NCBI GenBank assembly: GCA_021234535.1
Contig: CM037830.1
Span: 19,399,116-19,463,115 of the forward strand
Origin: Stichopus chloronotus
Taxonomy: Eukaryota; Echinodermata; Holothuroidea; Aspidochirotida; Stichopodidae
Direction of reading: 5' to 3'
Length of the DNA: 64,000 nt
A program made the position numbers and the translations under genes. The notes under the pieces are model-generated. The model made no database searches. It was not told the origin of the DNA and saw only the letters and a list, made by a program, of their open reading frames with translations. This document shows positions 46,701 through 56,395 of the stretch, in pieces (the first letter of the stretch is position 1; each line of letters starts with the position of its first letter).

Positions 46701-49309
46701 GGCAGTCTCTTTTTTTAGTAGACTTGTCAATTCTGACGACTATTTGTTCGACACTTTGCAAAATGTGCAATGTGCGACACTTTACGAAACGATGGCGCTA
46801 TATTTAAATGACTATCAGAGCCATTACGTGTCCATAGATGGCTGTCGTGACTATGTTCAGTTGACTATTTTCCTTTATCGTTCTTTATACAGACTAAAAA
46901 TGAAACCTCGACTTGATACAAACGAGAAAATCCAATTAAAGTCCTTCTTTTTTTTTGGTACCCCAGTTCGTTATCATGAGTGTTATTTGGTGTAAATAGC
47001 TGTAGGAACCTTCTGATTATGAGCATGCTTTACATGCATGAGAGCTTGGAATATTCTCGTGGAAGTTAGCATGTTGAGGAGTGTTGTGTAATCACGTGTT
47101 TACTACTAACAACTGTGTCCCACACTCCTCATCTCCTTTACCCCTGAACTATATTAGCCATATCCCGAGGCCTCCTCCTTTCCCTTAGGTCCTCATCAAA
47201 CTTAGTAACATTCTAGCTCTTAGCAAGGAGACGCGGTGTACTCACTTTATCAAGATGAAAGTGATGATGCACAGAATAAGCCCTGCGATAGAGAGCAATG
47301 ATCCGATCCACGTGATAGCGTTCAAAGTCCACCTGTCGCCATCGGGTTTACCAGTGACGTCACCCTGAAACACGTAAACACAGGTAAATTCAGTCTCACT
47401 TGCAAAGGTACCTAACATCTAACTTAAAAATTGAATAAAGTTATTCCACAGTCGTAGAGGCTTGTAACTTATAAAATCAAGACACTGAAAATAATGATCG
47501 ATCGAAACTAAAACAAGCAATTATTATACCAAGGCTATGTTGTAGTTGTTGTAGTCTGTTTTCGCCTCTCCTTCGGTGACGTCGAGACGTTCCTCCGGCA
47601 ACAGTCCGACTGTCTTCGCAGTCGATTCTGCACGGTGTATTAAGGTTGTGATTGGACCAGCTGGAAGTGAAAAACCAGAATTTGAGACGTCTCATAGATA
47701 GTATTCATGAATATGTTGTTTTATATCTCTCATTACCCTTTGAATATGGAATGTTGTTTGGTCAAAGGTCATCAATGATTATCTACACAGTTAAGCCAAA
47801 CAACGACGATCTTTGTCCACACACACAAAAAAAAAATGTTTATTCAAGCAGAGTGAAGGCGTAAAGCACGTCAACATAAAGTAATGATAAATTAACCTTT
47901 TTTCTCTCTATTGGGGCACTTTCTGGTAGAAGAAAGTATTTGAAGGGGGAAAGTGCAAAAAATTATGTTAGATGTAAGGTCTACGTAACAACTACCTATT
48001 CTCCTTTGATTGGGTGTTTAAAAAGCACAATGTAACATGATATATACGTGTAACGTCTCAACATTTGGCAAAATGACTCCTCCTATTCCACACACACACA
48101 CACACGCACACACGGCTTTGTTTTCCATTGATTCCGAGGACCTCATTGTGCTTCCTTTTGTTCTTTCTTCCTCAACCCTAACCTTAACAATAGACTGTCT
48201 ATTGTTAATCTTGAGAGGACAGGAGAAATCCATTGAATTTTCTACAGAGGACCTAAAATGTATTGTTTCGGTGCTCGATCCCACCCGAAAACAAGGCACG
48301 CGTACACACACACGCGCATACACACGCACACACACACTGAAAAAAAATAATCGTCAAGAGTCACTATATATCCACATTAGTACCCTAGAAGGCCTTTTTC
48401 TATTTCTAGTGAACGGCATTTTTAAGTTGTGTCACTGCAAAGAGTCGACGATCGACAGTTTGGATAGGATGAGTAATCCAGAATATTCTGCCTCTTCTTT
48501 GCAGAACAATTTAATTTTTGTAATGCAAAAAAAAAAAAAAAGAAGTTATTTCAAATGATACTAAATGTTGCATCATATTGCATCTGAAGGTGCTAAAATA
48601 TTCAAACATTTCCCCTCAGACCCCTCCCCATACCAGCGATCGGGCCCTGAATTTAGCCACCCAAAACAAAAATCTACGCCAGTGATTATTGCTGGTGTAC
48701 GGTGTCACTCAGTAAATGTCCAGATAGTTGAAAATGATTACTGGTATCATACAATGTGTTGCTGTACGTGCACTGACACAATAGAAGCAAATGTAATGTT
48801 TCAACTAAAGTGAAAATTCGTACAATGTACAGCGTAAGAATTTGAATGATAAAAAAGAAAAAGACTGGAGATTATACATGTTCAAAGACCTTTCCTCAGT
48901 CACATCAGCCATCATCATTTCACCGTCAAATTAAGTCATAAATATTGACACAAAAAAGAAAAGATAAAAAGTTTTAATAAAAAAAAATAAAACACAAAGC
49001 ATACAGGAAACTTGATACATACAGGAATGGCACATAGCATCAATGCAAAGCGCATGTAGTAAAATGTTTAGGGGAAGGGGACCGAAGAGGAAGGAGAAAG
49101 GTTTAAAAGGTACCATGATAAGAGCACACCGTCTCCCCCCCCCCCCCCCACACACACACACAGCACATCCCCATCACTTCAAGAAGAAGAGCTGACTAGG
49201 CTGTCGGTAACATGTATCATAGCGGAAGCGGCTTACCTTCAACGTGTGATTGGAAGCAAATCAACCAAATAACAAACGAAACTGTCAGTACGAAAGAGAG
49301 TTCCTCCAT
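43782..49309 (-). CDS. Compact class B/adhesion-type seven-transmembrane receptor lacking a GPS
   Basis: Six exons on the minus strand: 49237-49309, 47530-47660, 47246-47364, 45857-46119, 44839-44899 and 43782-44211. Phases agree at every junction, the total is 1077 bases and the product 358 residues. Exon 1 is a signal peptide (MEELSFVLTVSFVIW...). Exon 2 (residues 25-68) has a helical stretch, LIHRAESTAKTVGLLPEERL, resembling part of an adhesion-receptor GAIN region. Exon 3 begins GDVTGKPDGDRWTLNAITW, where adhesion receptors run from GPS into TM1. TM2-TM3 include HINLCLCL and the class B hallmark WMAVEAVNMYFLFV. The 61-base exon 5 supplies TM4. The last exon has CFLPPAGSGHFYVF, TM5-TM7, and LQGFVLFLFICVRNPEVRRLF. 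ECL1 Cys146 can pair with Cys216 or Cys217. No GPS or hormone-binding domain was found. It acts at the plasma membrane; the ligand is unknown. Missed extracellular exons in the 1.6-kb first intron remain possible. Confidence 0.85.
44587..44647. repeat. Tandem 27-bp duplication
   Basis: The unit CACACTATTTAGAGTAAAAC followed by AGA(G/A)ACA occurs twice in succession, within the last intron of the small receptor. Confidence 0.8.
44839..44899 (-). other. Small receptor TM4 mini-exon (61 bp)
   Basis: Found by need: the previous exon ends in phase 1 within VLVY/G and the next starts one base short of the CFLPP codon frame. The segment between atccacag/TATATCC and AATTG/gtaacg is open only in the required frame, enters in phase 1 and leaves in phase 2. 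It encodes VYPLIPFLVEVCVTTGEEYNC across the junctions, a short TM4/ECL2. It is too short to be called from an ORF list. Confidence 0.65.
48085..48340. repeat. (CA)n / (CACG)n microsatellites
   Basis: Two CA-rich runs at about 48090-48113 and 48302-48338, interrupted by CACGCA steps, lie in the first intron of the small receptor. The Cys/Val-rich minus-strand frame across them is compositional. Confidence 0.9.
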
Positions 49310-50151
49310 CTTTGGACAGAACCGCTTAATGTTCACATAGTACTAAATCGACACGTCTGGTGTTTGCGCATTACAAGATACCATTCCAGAATTGATGTAA
49401 GTCATACCACGATATCATATCACTGGTGTGGGATTGATCATTCCGGCTGTCTCTTTAAAGCAGCAGCTACTGTGTGCGGTTGTATTTTAGTAGATGAAAG
49501 ATATGTAAGCTACCTCATAAACTTACAAATTATCCTCAATGATGCTGGCATTTGTAAGAAAGAAACTCTTCCCCATGGTGCTATCTATGATAGCAGCATG
49601 CACGTTTCCAACGAGACAAGCTAAAACGAGCGACCGACTTCCCATGAAAACATCCCTCATGAGGTAACGAGAATACACTCATTGGGAAACGATTGTCTAA
49701 AGATTATTAAGAAAAGACTATGCAGCACCTTGGTGTATATCTAACGACAAAGATTTTACTTTAATCAAAGCTGGTCCTCGTCGGCTGTGACTTCCTTCCT
49801 TTCATATATGTAACATAAACTGCAGATCGGTGTAATTATATGTGGTATACGGGATGTTTTTCGAGCTTCTTACGCCACGTCACATTTCGTTTAATAGTAG
49901 GAGTAGGCTATAGCATATCACGTAGTTTAACCACATATTGGTATACGTATAGTTTAAAAATTGCAGGATATATGACAACATGTGTATTTATTGTCATAAA
50001 AACTGACGTGCACGTCTGCCCATGAACTGCATGACAGTGCATGGAATGAAATCTCAGTTCGATGAATACGTACATTTGATCTTTTAAGTGATGTAAACTA
50101 GCATAGCGCCGCCACTATATCTTACTGTTTAGGATTGCTGTGAGCTCTCTT

Positions 50152-50850
50152 TATCACGAAAGCCAAGAGGTGGGGGTGGGAAGGAATAATCGAAATGCTC
50201 AAAAGTCATTCAATCTTTCGTCCCGCTTGTCGAAAACATGTGAAAGGGACATTCCAAAAGGAGTGAGGGGGTACTTCAAGAAATAACGATCTCATCTCTA
50301 ACATTTTCTGCCATCGTGCCAATAACTTGTCGCGATTCTAAGAAACTACCAAATAAATCAAGACTTACTTTTTTCCGTTGACGAAAACTGGAGCCCATTC
50401 CTAATTCTTACGGTAATAGGACTAGAGTTGTCTCTAAAATCTTTATATGACATGGTTTTCCTAGTAATATCTATCGAAAACCTAGCTGCAGGGTTCCCAT
50501 ACAGAGAACCCTGGTTAGTTACCTATCTGGGACGATGGTAATCCCCCCTTCACTTTGTAACTGTTTTCTCTGTACCAATGGGAATTTGTTAGGTGGGAGA
50601 ACTACAGTAGAACAGCGCCATCCGTTACTTTTGCCACTACTTGACTAATGTTTCCATGATTGGTCACGACCATTTATAATTATGTCACAAAATGTTAACA
50701 ATGAGAAAGTTATTTCTTGAAGTAAACCCCCCACTAATTTTGGATTTCTCCTTTCACATGTTTTCGGAAAACGGGGGCAGGAAAATCGATGATTTAAAAG
50801 ACTGTCGATTACTTCATCCCACCGCATCTCTCGGCTTCCGTACGTTTTCA
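50152..50850. mobile_element. Foldback (long imperfect inverted repeat) element
   Basis: The left arm, about 50152-50325, reads CGAAAGCCAAGAGGTGGGGG ... CGAAAACATGTGAAAGG ... TACTTCAAGAAATAAC ... CTAACATTTT. The right arm, about 50675-50850 read on the opposite strand, gives CGGAAGCCGAGAGATGCGG ... CGAAAACATGTGAAAGG ... TACTTCAAGAAATAAC ... TTAACATTTT in the same order. Arms are about 175 bases, the loop about 350. There is no transposase. A transcript through it could fold into a long hairpin. Confidence 0.75.
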
Positions 50851-51217
50851 ACCCGGTGATAGTCAGGTGATGCAACTGTTTACACGTCTGCTCTGAGCAG
50901 GAAGTTGCTATTGACACTACTTGCTCTGAGTCATACAAGACTCTAATGCACCACCACCGACAACAGGAGTATAAAATTCGATTTTCTGTCGCCAGATATA
51001 TCGCCTGCCGTGGTACTTAAAACTGGATATGACTTGTTGGTTAAAGGTCATGCATTTAAATAACTTAAACTCTTATTTGGTGACATCATTAAAAGGGTCT
51101 ACAATTACAATTTTGTCACTTTGTCAACTGTGCAATTTAATTGTTGTATATGTGCAAGCATGCAACAAACACAATTGAAGCTGTTGAGACTCCAAGCCTA
51201 AGCTTGCCAGAAGTCCT

Positions 51218-51259
51218 GAAACTGACATATGTCTAATGAAATAGTCATATGTCAGTTTC
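51218..51259. repeat. Perfect 14-bp hairpin
   Basis: GAAACTGACATATG at 51218-51231 is the exact reverse complement of CATATGTCAGTTTC at 51246-51259, with a 14-base loop. Related GACAGTTTCAGG and CATATGTCAG words recur within the next 120 bases, so it may be the edge of a small decayed element. Confidence 0.7.
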
Positions 51260-51934
51260 TCGAAATCTGATTGGATAAAATTGTCATATCTCCAAGATAT
51301 CGACATCTGCCAATTTCTTATATACGACAGTTTCAGGTGATTTCATTGGTTAACTTTTACACATGATACATTATGCAAAGGTGATTGGAAAAAAAATCTT
51401 ATATATCGAATTAAATTGTGCAGAGGGCAATGTTAATAGGAATCTGTCAGTTTTTCGTAATTATGTTGGTCAATAGCAGAACATGGCAGCTTCTAGAATT
51501 CTAATTGGAGGGAAGTGTCCGATGAAAGATTAATTTGGAGAAAAAGTGACCTCCCCTATGATCCCTGATCCTGCCCATGATACATCACCATCGTTGAACA
51601 ATACTATTAGATGTACAGTACCTTCAGTGGCGCATTTGACAGGGAGAGGGGGATAATTGGACCATCCTCAGACAACTGTTTTTTAACATATGTGAATTTA
51701 GTTCCATTGCAGTAATATGACCACATAATCCTCAGCGGTGCTCTAAAACCGTTTGGCTAGCTGTTGGAGCTGTGACGCAAGTCAGACCATGGAGCTGTAC
51801 ATTACAATTCCCTGGTCAGACTCCCAAAGAGAAAATAAAAAGTGGAGCGACATGTATATTCAGAACCTAACAACCCCCCCCCCCCCTTCCTCCCGACATA
51901 TTTGCCTGTGCTCCAAGAATAAATGACAGCAAAT

Positions 51935-52175
51935 GCACAGTTCATTGTTGTATCATCTCAGCCCATTTGGTATGCATTATCATTTTTCATAAATTGTATT
52001 TTTTTCCCCATTCATTGAGAAATCTAGACCTAGGATCCCTTCTTCAAAGTTGGGTACATGAAGTACAGCCCATCCTGGAAGTGTAGTCAATTTAGAGGGT
52101 TTGAAACGCCAACATTAAATGCACTACTTCGCGCCAATGTGATGGCGCTCCGATTAAATAGCCTGCCCGCGTAGT
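51935..52175 (+). repeat. Dispersed repeat family R1, fifth copy
   Basis: Has TGTATCATCTCAGCCCATTTGG, TTTTTCATAAATTG, GGATCCCTTCTTCAAAGTTGGGTACATGAAGT and TCCTGGAAGTG in the same order as the copies at 25 and 42 kb. A 13-base C run lies about 60 bases before it. Confidence 0.6.
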
Positions 52176-53283
52176 ATGAAAAAAAACATGACTGTAGTGG
52201 ACTTTTACTTGGTGAAAACTAGCCTAATTGGGAAAAAGTGTACCGCAGACACTTTCTCCAACCTTTTTATGCCACAGTAGATCGTGTCCTAGATCTAGAA
52301 GATCACATGGCGTGAAAACCCCTGATGTAATTTGTCATGAGTGTCTCTTAAAATCAATCATTACTACCATTCACATTTTAGTACACTGAATGTTTGATGG
52401 GTCAAAGAAATTGCCGAGAGGGAAGACTGAACCAGTTATGATCAGTTTGTATATGTCAGAACAATGACCATTAACCTTGTTCAATGGGCTAACAGTAAGC
52501 ATTAACCAGTGTCAGTTAATAATACTGGAACCTCCGTGAGTGTACGTGGTGTTCCAATGGTTACCACCGGAAACTTGATATGCTGAAAGTTCAACGTACG
52601 TGTCTACGATAAGGAAGGCAACCGCACCAGGTCCGGTGTGAGAGGGAAAAGTGTGAGGTGTCTTGTAGGGACGGATTTTCCGTTGGAACAAACGCTATTG
52701 TGTCAACTGGACGAAATACACTTCTATTATCTGTGATCAACGATATAGCTGTTTAAATTGTTATAAGGTATAACAAGAATGAGTGGAATGTGTAGCTCCA
52801 CTAGCTTATAGAGTATTAGGCCTACGTGGCATAGTAAGGGGGCGTTCAACTTTACTAGCATTAGCAAGCTCAACAGTTTAATCTGAAATTCTAAACTAAA
52901 CCAGACCAAACTAGACTGGACTGGACTAAACTGAGACTAGACTAAACTAACTAAAACTAAACTAAAATGAGTTTGTACGCAAAGTTTATTATGTTTATGA
53001 ATATCGATGAAAGGTGTAACACATATTCGCGTCGATTTGAATTGTTCATAAACTTTGGAAAAGCATCTCGTTAGCATTATGAAAGCAGTTGAATCGTCAA
53101 ACAGAGTCACTGTAAGAAATGTTTAAGAGTTGGAAAAAAAAAAAAAAAAAAGCTCTTCAAGAATAATTAGCGACAATTACATGGACTTCATAATAATTAG
53201 AGTAAAATAATTGCCCTACTGTTTTTAGTATCATAGTACAATGTGTAGAAGCAGATAGTGGGGGGGGGGGGGGACTCGGATCG

Positions 53284-55245
53284 TGGGTGGGGAAGTGGGT
53301 GGGTGCTCGAGTACATATTTCTGTATTCATGGCGTTGGAGTACTCAGAGGATTTTGAAAATCAAGTATAATCGCACCCATGGCTTTGAACTCGTACTCAT
53401 ACTAGTACTCAATCCCTTGTACTTGTACTCATGAGTACAAATTTCAGTCCAGAATGTTAATATTTGTAATCTTCATTGATCCTTTATAATTTAATATAAC
53501 TTGTAAGCTTTCTGAGCTGATCAACACAGACTATCTCAACTAACTTGGAAACGGTGTACTGCCACAATCAACACTACCGTTTGTAACAGAGGGTTAAAAG
53601 GAACCTGTCTTTGAACAAACTGAAGAAATTACTATGGCATTAATCGCTTATGAGTATTGAATACTGTTTAAGACTATCATCTTCTTGCGCCTTTAAGGAC
53701 TTTAGTCCCCATCTTCAAAAAGAAAACATCTTGCCTTGGTGAAGTCTAGAACTGCATGGTTTTGAAGCTGGCTTTGTGCAAACTAACTTAGAGCCTAACA
53801 AACCTTTGAAATCTCATAACCTCAGCTGATGTTACTTTTAGTTGTTGGTAAGTGTGTACTTCCAATACCAGAGACTTAAATTTGGAATGACGAACATATT
53901 TGGAGAGCGTGCCTTGCTGCACATCTTAGCAACTGAAATAATATGAACTAACCAGTCTTGGAGTAGCCTGCTTGGGTCAATGTTAAAACCTTTCAAAGTG
54001 ACAAACCCAAGTAAAAAAAAAGCTAAAATTCACTGAGAACTAAACCTGTATACTCAGAATTCTTTGCGGGATGAAATCGATCTTAATTAACTTCTTTTTC
54101 TTGGTAAATTCCAGTTTTTGACCCTTCAATGAATTTGAAAATCTTGTTTTTAGCAGACTACACTTAACCAAAATAATATTTGAGAAAAGTTATTTGAAAC
54201 AAGCAATGCCTTTGAAATGACTGCTGGATGTTTAAATCCGAGTGCCGCTGCTCAGTATATGCAATGATGATTGCTTCTATTAAAGTGTAATCCCAAGTTT
54301 CCACCATAAAGCAGAACTGCAGCTTGTGATTTGTTTAGGCCTATGAGAAAATGGACTTTTAGGCAAATTGGTCATTCAGCTTCAAACCCGCAGTTAATAT
54401 TTTTGATTAAGGTCAGACAAAATGAAGAAAACGAAGCGTTTTTTTATGGCAGTAGTAGTAATCATAAAAACCCAACACAGGTACTACTTCATCATCGGCC
54501 GCTTAAATCAGTCACTGCTATTTCATATTGTACAAAACAGTGATGAGAGGTGGTTGTATGGAGCTATCAAAAACAAAGTTTAGATGTAATAGGTTTACAT
54601 ACAGACAAACAACTTAACGTGTGCTGATCGGAACGCCCCTTGGCTCATCAAGGACCCCCACACCAGAGTTAATGAGTGCCAACCAGATTTACCGAGTTTT
54701 CTTTTTTTGACTAGTGCTCAGAGGTTAATGATGTTGGCGTGTATTGATCCTCACAAGACTGCCCCATGTATGCTCCTTTAGCCTTATCCCTTGTGCGTAT
54801 AACGTACATGTTCCCATATGACAGACGCGAATGCATCCCCGTTCTAAAACCTAGCCACTTTACTAAGACTGAAAGGGTGGAGGTTCTATTGTCCCACTGG
54901 ATGACAGCTGAATCAACAGAGTGGATGACTTGTTCAGTGGGACTTTCCTTGTCAGCAACCAGATACCCACAAGGATCTCATCCAGGGACCTTGAGTATGC
55001 AAATTATTATAATCAGTTCACCAGACCAACTCCACTATCAACATTGGGGGCAATTTAAGACAGTTAGTCTTTAATTAAAACAATTAAACTCTTAAAATTA
55101 CCTTAAAGAAAATTGTATGTTGCTGTTGTTATATTACTCCAGCCTAAAACACACTTAACAAATGTACTCAGCAAATTTACTTGTGCTTGTACTCATGGCC
55201 TTGTACTCGTACTCGCACTCGGAGCCTTGTTGCATGGGCACCCAA
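53284..55245. mobile_element. Probable non-autonomous DNA transposon with GTACTC-rich ends
   Basis: The left end reads GGGTGCTCGAGTACAT and then a series of ACTCGTACTCATACTAGTACTC words up to about 53440. The right end, from about 55160 to 55245, carries CTTGTACTCATGGCCTTGTACTCG and closes with GCATGGGCACCC. Read on the other strand it starts GGGTGCCCATGC, matching the left end. The roughly 2-kb interior has short frames only and no recognised transposase. No convincing target duplication was found, so the ends are approximate. Confidence 0.5.
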
Positions 55246-56297
55246 AAATTTCCAAATTGATCAATTGTACATTTAATTAACATTATATGACATGCATCGA
55301 TATCAATTTCGCTTGTTGCTCTTCTCGTTACTGTTTAATACTCGTGCACCATGGTAAGAGCAATAATTTCATGTGATTCCATCAGATGGAAGTCTCCCAC
55401 AATCGTCATGTGTAAAGGTGTATAGGCCTAATGTGTATAGGCCACGGTTCTAGCAGGGAGTTGTTAAGGTAACGAAGCAAAAGGCTTTAACTAAGTGACA
55501 TGTTAATTGCTATGTTGATTTGTAGCACAATTTCTTTCACCACTGTACATTTTTTTTTCTCACCACCGTACCTCGTGAACAAAAATTTCTAGATACGGAC
55601 GAATTTCCTTGTGTTAAAGTGTCCGGCGGGACTGGAAATACCTAGTGTTCACCGGACCCAGTGCCACCCGACTTAATTTCGGTGAATTACCGTCCGTGGA
55701 ACACGGGGACACTATCTTTTGTCACACCGATCCCAATCACACAACTTGAAATATACGGCCCTGATGTTTACCACAGAGTGCCTGAGACAGGAAGAACTGT
55801 CATTTCAAACATGGCCATGCGTTGGTATGGACTACTGCTGCAACATAAGGAGGCATTTACCTTCCACCATTCAGGCTTGTTTCCATCGTTCTGTTTAATG
55901 CTTATGTCTACAGAGATCCGTGTTACAAGTTTAGTTTAGTATTTGAGGATCAGAAAGTATGGATAGTCTTGAAGGGATCCTATTCAGTCCATGTTGATCG
56001 TGGAATGAACACCAGCGAATTTCGCCCACTCTTTTCGAACAGTGTTCAGAGGGTAACGAAACAAGGGTGAACCAACAATCCCATCCAGACCTGCTCCCGA
56101 GACCCCCATGACTGGACGCCCCAATCAAACAGACCGTCTAGAGTATATCCCACAATCAACAGGAACCGCAATTGAAATCACCAACAAAAAACAAAACAAA
56201 AAACAAAAAAAAAAACAAAAGAAAACAAAACCCTCAGAAAACAGCTAGCTTTACCGCACAAGTAATTTTGAGTGCCCAGAAAATTTTCAAGTGGTTC

Positions 56298-56395
56298 CAG
56301 TGGCACCGGGATTTGATCCGGGGTCGACCTACTAGTCACGATGATTGGAAGACGGACACTCTAAACACAGATCGAGTTAATTACCCTCCACCCAG
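56298..56395 (-). repeat. tRNA-derived SINE head or tRNA pseudogene
   Basis: On the minus strand, AATTAACTCGATC then TTTAGAGTGTCCGTCTTCCAA resembles an A box, D arm and anticodon loop. GGTCGACCCCGGATCAAATCC then CGGTGCCA gives a B box matching the consensus GGTTCGAANCC at nine of eleven positions. The acceptor stem does not pair well at its 5' end and extra bases occur in the D arm. This is therefore a pseudogene or the 5' part of a SINE rather than a working tRNA. Confidence 0.5.

Larger units (their letters stand above)
49310..53258. other. Intergenic region upstream of the small receptor
   Basis: No gene was identified. It includes the presumed receptor promoter, a foldback element at 50.15-50.85 kb, a perfect 14-base hairpin at 51218-51259 and an R1-family copy at 51.94-52.18 kb with a 13-base C run just upstream. 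ACTAA/GGACT-type low-complexity sequence lies near 52890-52970. Confidence 0.55.

Noticed and set aside
48018..48335. Minus-strand frame as a possible extra extracellular exon of the small receptor
   Set aside because: Much of it is CA-repeat translation. No acceptor/donor pair gave phase 1 on both sides with conserved content.
49250..49624. 124-residue plus-strand frame
   Set aside because: Antisense to the signal-peptide exon of the small receptor. The minus strand has ATG, hydrophobic core and a phase-matched donor; the plus frame has no family resemblance.
55661..55939. 92-residue plus-strand frame
   Set aside because: No recognisable domain, non-ATG start and adjacent to repeats.
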